Part shown: in pieces, positions 31,042 through 31,231 of the stretch | Layout: each line of letters starts with the position of its first letter | How positions within the stretch are numbered: the stretch's first letter is position 1 | Origin: Symsagittifera roscoffensis | Lineage: Eukaryota; Xenacoelomorpha; Acoela; Convolutidae | Assembly: GCF_963678635.1 (NCBI RefSeq) | Contig: NW_026971339.1 | Span: 1-31,231 of the forward strand | DNA length: 31,231 nt | Direction: 5' to 3' | Program-made: the position numbers and the translations under genes | Notes under the pieces: model-generated | The model's database searches: none | The model's input: the letters and a program-made list of their open reading frames with translations, nothing else | Told to the model about the DNA's origin: nothing

Positions 31042-31231
31042 AATAGGAGTTTTTTTTTTTTTTTGCAAAAATGTGTAGTTATGATCTGAAAAAATGTTTT
31101 TATTAGACGTTTTTTGTTTAGTTTTTTTTTGCTGTCGATTGTATAGTTGTTTGTGGAGTTCAAAGTGTAGGATACATGTGGGAAATGCTTCTTTGTGTTA
31201 TAGTTGGCAGTTTTTCAACTATTTTTTCATT
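31042..31231 (-). other. Leader upstream of element 2 gag
   Basis: AT-rich, no ORF on the minus strand. It contains an acceptor-like TTTTTTCAG (minus strand, at about 31086-31094) 45 bases before the gag ATG. The 5' LTR is not visible and should lie beyond the right edge. Confidence 0.4.

Overview
The window looks like a gene-poor, AT-rich stretch of an animal (most likely invertebrate) nuclear genome, filled by LTR retroelements of the Ty3/gypsy class. Reasons: Ty3-type gag and pol domain order, spliced-style env genes, polypyrimidine-AG acceptor sites, and an A-rich, G-poor sense strand. I cannot name the species. I see no tRNA, rRNA, CRISPR array or clear host gene.

Element 1, + strand, from before base 1 to about 12.46 kb, possibly to 14.11 kb with its 3' LTR. 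The order is gag (zinc knuckle), a textbook -1 frameshift heptamer TTTAAAC directly before the gag stop, pol (protease, RT, RNase H, and an integrase reduced to its pre-core part and GPY/F tail), and an env with signal peptide and TM anchor that resembles class III glycoproteins of the chuvirus type. Then comes a packed cassette: four ORFs of one small family (A), three of a second (B) and three RING-type zinc proteins, followed by a 580-base regulatory-looking gap (TATA box, two 44-bp repeats with AATAAA) and an intact coiled-coil ORF. A polypurine tract and a TGTAGTA...TACTACA segment look like the 3' end. Gag, pol and env carry frameshifts, stops and a missing integrase core; the downstream cassette is largely open.

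Minus-strand unit, about 18.2 to 14.4 kb: a decayed env sharing an FVD..(S/T)R.T motif with the element 1 env, overlapping by 11 bases a large accessory gene of unknown function (about 465 codons, one frameshift, two stops).

Element 2 and its debris, minus strand, 31.0 down to 18.9 kb: a decayed gag-pol (31.04 to 24.8 kb) with zinc knuckle, DSG protease, RT with a stop at the Tyr of its LDD box, RNase H and a recognisable DDE integrase. Downstream is a mosaic of partial copies: an env TM-and-tail segment present twice (18.94-20.28 and 23.01-24.35 kb), a second RT/RNase H piece (20.28-21.31 kb), and an inverted protease-RT piece (21.31-22.78 kb) that makes a fold-back structure with its neighbours.

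The most novel part is the env-downstream cassette of element 1 (7.6-12.3 kb): tandem small ORF families A and B plus a RING triplet inside an env-bearing LTR element, apparently served by several splice acceptors, as in a complex retrovirus.
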